Origin: Desulfurobacterium thermolithotrophum DSM 11699
GTDB taxonomy: Bacteria; Aquificota; Aquificia; Desulfurobacteriales; Desulfurobacteriaceae
Length of the DNA stretch: 64,000 nt
Assembly: GCF_000191045.1 (NCBI RefSeq)
Contig: NC_015185.1
Location: 812,501-876,500, forward strand
Reading direction: 5' to 3'
Under the pieces are notes generated by a model. The model had not been told where the DNA came from. It made no database searches and was given only the letters and a program-made list of their open reading frames with translations. The first letter of the stretch is position 1. Each line of letters opens with the position of its first letter. This document shows, one piece after another, positions 62,037 to 64,000 of the stretch. The position numbers were made by a program, and so were the translations under genes.

Positions 62037-62050
62037 TGAATCATGATTCA
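62037..62050. promoter_or_regulatory. Palindrome upstream of the export operon
   Basis: TGAATCATGATTCA is a perfect 14-bp inverted repeat lying 28 nt before the emrA start. Its length and position suit an operator for a TetR- or MarR-type regulator, but no such gene is in the window. Confidence 0.5.
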
Positions 62051-62099
62051 ACATGTTTTAAATATAACCAAAGCTATGACTTCTGTCAACATTCTCTTC

Positions 62100-62714
62100 T
62101 TATTTTCTTAAATAAGTTTTAGCTACTACGTTTTCAGGATCTAAAATTAAAACGTCCTTAAATATAGAACGTGCGTAAGATTTCTTTCCTTGAGAATATA
62201 AGGATATGGCAAGTTCATTTAGAAAATTTACATCAGTAGGATAAATTGACAGCATTTTTCTTGCTACAGTCTCAGAAATAGAAAACTTCTTTTGCTTTCT
62301 AAGAGCAATACAAAGCCTTAAGTTTCCATAGTAGTTGTAGTAATCCACTTTCAGGACTTGATACATCAAGGATTCAACGTCATTCCATCTCTCCTGAGCC
62401 ATATAGGAAAGAGAAAGTCCAAGCATAGCTTCAACAGAGGTAGGAATAACTTTAAGAGCTTTTTTATAGTGATACTCTGAATTTGCGTACTTCTTAAGAA
62501 GATAATAAAGCCATCCAAGCCTAAGATTTACTGTATAGCCATTTGGATAGCTTTGATAAATAGGCATAAGAGCTTTTATTGCATCCGTGTAATCTCTTTG
62601 TCTTTCAAACATGTACGATTTTTCGTAGGAATTTTTTATCTCTTCGTAGGTCATAGAGTAAGCTAACGATGAAGATAAAATTAATGCAGTAACAATATTT
62701 AACATTAATTTCAT
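62100..62714 (-). CDS. Secreted TPR-repeat protein
   Basis: A 204-residue protein with a signal peptide (MKLMLNIVTALILSSSLAYS) and about four tetratricopeptide repeats (VNLRLGWLYYLLKKYANSEYHYKKAL; VEAMLGLSLSYMAQERWNDVESLMYQVL; INFLNEL-type VNFLNELAISLYSQGKKSYARSIF). It probably scaffolds protein contacts in the periplasm. The function is unknown. ATG 62714 is preceded by AAGGAGG that is shared exactly with deoC; the longer open frame runs into element D and is not coding. Confidence 0.78.
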   Translation of the reverse strand: MKLMLNIVTALILSSSLAYSMTYEEIKNSYEKSYMFERQRDYTDAIKALMPIYQSYPNGYTVNLRLGWLYYLLKKYANSEYHYKKALKVIPTSVEAMLGLSLSYMAQERWNDVESLMYQVLKVDYYNYYGNLRLCIALRKQKKFSISETVARKMLSIYPTDVNFLNELAISLYSQGKKSYARSIFKDVLILDPENVVAKTYLRK

Positions 62715-62782
62715 CTTTTTTCCTCCTTGCGGTTGGAGACCCCTTCCGTCAGGGAGAGGAAGAGACCGCACTTGAAAGTTTG

Positions 62783-62828
62783 CAGGTATTGAAGTAATAT
62801 ATGAACAGGTATTGAAGTAATATATGAA
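62783..62828. repeat. 23-bp tandem duplication in the leader of element D
   Basis: The unit CAGGTATTGAAGTAATATAT plus GAA occurs twice without a gap (62783-62805, 62806-62828). Element B has one copy. It duplicates the sequence just before the tnpB start, including its first codon. Confidence 0.9.
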
Positions 62829-64000
62829 TATGAAACTGCAACGCACTCTTAAACTTGTTCTTAAACCTACTGAAGAACAGAAACAAACACTCCTTGAAAC
62901 CATTGAGCAGTATAAGTTTGCCTACAACTATACTTGTAAAGTTGGTTGGAGTGCAAAAACTTGGAACGGGATTGAGCTCCACAAACTTACCTATTACACG
63001 GTAAGAGAAAAAACCTCTCTCCCTTCTCAACTCGTTATTTCTGCAAGGGTTGTAGCTACTGAAAGCCTCAAATCTGCAATCAAGAGAAAGAAGAAAGGAC
63101 TCAAAAGCAAATGTCCTCAGAGCAACAATCCTGCTATCCGTTATGATAGGCGTTCCTATACTGTTTGGCTGGAAAGAGAAGAAGTCTCCCTCGCTACCGT
63201 TAAAGGAAGACAGAAGTTTAAGGTAAAAGTTCCTGATTACTTCAAGCAATACCTTGACTGGAGAGTTACTTCTGCGAATCTCAAGTATGACAAGAGACTT
63301 AAAAAGTTCTTTCTCAACATTACCTGTGAAAAGGAATTCCCCGATGTAGAACCTGTTAACTACTTCGTCGGAGTTGACCTTGGTCTCCGTAACCTTGCGG
63401 TAGTTTCTACTCCTGACGGAAAAATTAACAAGTTCTTTGATGGGGGACACATAAGGGCAGTTTCCGAAAGATATTTTGCACTTCGCAAGAGATTGCAGTC
63501 CAAAGGCACTCCTTCTGCAAAGAGGCACCTCAAGACACTTTCCCAGAAGGAGAAACGGTTTCGGACTGCTATTAACCATAGGATAGCAAAGGAGATAGTT
63601 AGCCTTGTTCCTGCTGGTGGAGTAATTGTCCTTGAGAAGCTCAAAGGAATCAGGAAAAGGATTAAGGTTAACAAGCAAAATAGACGCTGGATACACAGCT
63701 GGAACTTTGCACAGCTCCAGCAGTTTATAGAGTATAAAGCTCAAGCTAAGGGAATAAGAGTGGTCTATGTAGATGCACGCTACACCTCTCAAAAGTGTAG
63801 CAGATGCGGACACGTTTCTCGTTCTAACCGAATTGACCAGTCTCACTTTGTCTGCAAACATTGTAGTTACTCCCTTAACGCCAGCAGGAACATAGTTAAA
63901 AACTATCTGGCTTCTCTCCAAAGAGGAGAAGTCGGGACTGGGAGTGGTATATCCCTCCCAGTGGGGCGCTGTCAACCGTCCCAATGTAGCGGTGCTACCT
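62824..64000 (+). CDS. tnpB: TnpB lacking the RuvC-III catalytic Asp (element D), 3' end outside window
   Basis: The same protein as element B, starting MNMKLQRTLKLVL. RuvC motif I (VDLGLRNLAV), motif II (IVLEKLKGIRKR) and the Zn ribbon are intact. Motif III reads SYSLNASRNIVK instead of SYSLNADLNASRN: four residues including the catalytic Asp are gone. The deletion is 12 bp, in frame, between two copies of CTTAACGC, as expected from slippage. The protein should still bind RNA and DNA but not cut. The window ends 5 nt before the expected stop at 64005. Confidence 0.92.
   Translation, partial: MNMKLQRTLKLVLKPTEEQKQTLLETIEQYKFAYNYTCKVGWSAKTWNGIELHKLTYYTVREKTSLPSQLVISARVVATESLKSAIKRKKKGLKSKCPQSNNPAIRYDRRSYTVWLEREEVSLATVKGRQKFKVKVPDYFKQYLDWRVTSANLKYDKRLKKFFLNITCEKEFPDVEPVNYFVGVDLGLRNLAVVSTPDGKINKFFDGGHIRAVSERYFALRKRLQSKGTPSAKRHLKTLSQKEKRFRTAINHRIAKEIVSLVPAGGVIVLEKLKGIRKRIKVNKQNRRWIHSWNFAQLQQFIEYKAQAKGIRVVYVDARYTSQKCSRCGHVSRSNRIDQSHFVCKHCSYSLNASRNIVKNYLASLQRGEVGTGSGISLPVGRCQPSQCSGAT

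Larger units (their letters stand above)
62729..64000 (+). mobile_element. tnpB-only element D, near-identical copy of element B
   Basis: Starts with the same left-end hairpin as element B (62729-62769, arms GCGGT/ACCGC) and continues past the window end. Compared with B it has three silent base changes, a 12-bp deletion in tnpB and a 23-bp tandem duplication in the leader. Its right end is not visible. Confidence 0.85.

Noticed and set aside
62749-63984. Long minus-strand open frame opposite tnpB of element D
   Set aside because: Antisense shadow of the tnpB copy on the plus strand.

Overview
This is an AT-rich, gene-dense bacterial chromosome segment. The gene content points to a thermophilic, anaerobic, double-membraned chemolithotroph. 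The best match I can infer is the Aquificota, family Desulfurobacteriaceae (Desulfurobacterium/Thermovibrio type). The evidence is a Ni-Fe CO dehydrogenase, a complete molybdopterin pathway with a WtpABC oxyanion transporter, a P. furiosus-like Asp-ligated ferredoxin, Mla, Lol and TolC envelope genes, HrcA/CIRCE control of groESL, and many tnpB-only insertion sequences. The genus is an inference; no rRNA or tRNA gene was seen.

Layout. 1-4173 (minus): lysS, a LolC/E permease, a short-form argA and tyrS (cut by the window edge). 4303-11934 (plus): one tightly overlapping run of mlaE-mlaF-mlaD, hisH, gspG, rlmB, an unknown gene, and an NtrB/NtrC-like pair. 12017-12646: two FdxB-like ferredoxin ORFs in the same frame, separated by a single TGA. 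12656-18717 (minus): fdhD-moeA-moaA-moaCB fusion-mobA-moaE-like, then a flavodiiron protein. 18862-22014: mobB, convergent with wtpABC. 22030-23344: an IS110-type element with a GC-rich structured leader (candidate bridge RNA). 23379-26898: a NifX-like protein, cooS behind an FNR-type box, a YgbA-like gene and a cysteine-free Crp/Fnr regulator. 26912-29014: groESL with promoter, CIRCE element and terminator. 29025-32281: a diguanylate cyclase broken at a G9 tract, glyA and a pseudouridine synthase.

32409-35199 holds two tnpB elements. 35214-44701 holds deoC, ribF, era, a membrane protein, a second RsuA/RluB enzyme, a PHP protein, two type IV pilins, a 2-hydroxyacyl-CoA dehydratase activator and a 980 bp DDE insertion sequence with a 10 bp target duplication. 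44766-47248: a lipoprotein, gatB and a Toprim protein. 47387-50040: a tnpB element split by an IS481-like insertion. 50140-50754: a 2-Cys peroxiredoxin whose peroxidatic residue is encoded by an in-frame TGA, followed by a hairpin with a GGUC loop, so almost certainly a selenoprotein. 50885-62714: a pseudouridine synthase, rpoD, dnaG, lspA, ligA, an EmrA/EmrB/TolC-type export operon and a TPR protein. 62729-64000: a second copy of the 33893-35199 tnpB element, which has lost the RuvC-III aspartate.

The metabolic genes form a theme: import of molybdate or tungstate (WtpABC), cofactor synthesis (Moa/Moe/Mob) and FdhD maturation of a formate dehydrogenase. The peroxiredoxin shows independently that the cell can decode UGA as selenocysteine. 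The mobile elements are mostly tnpB-only and in different states of decay.
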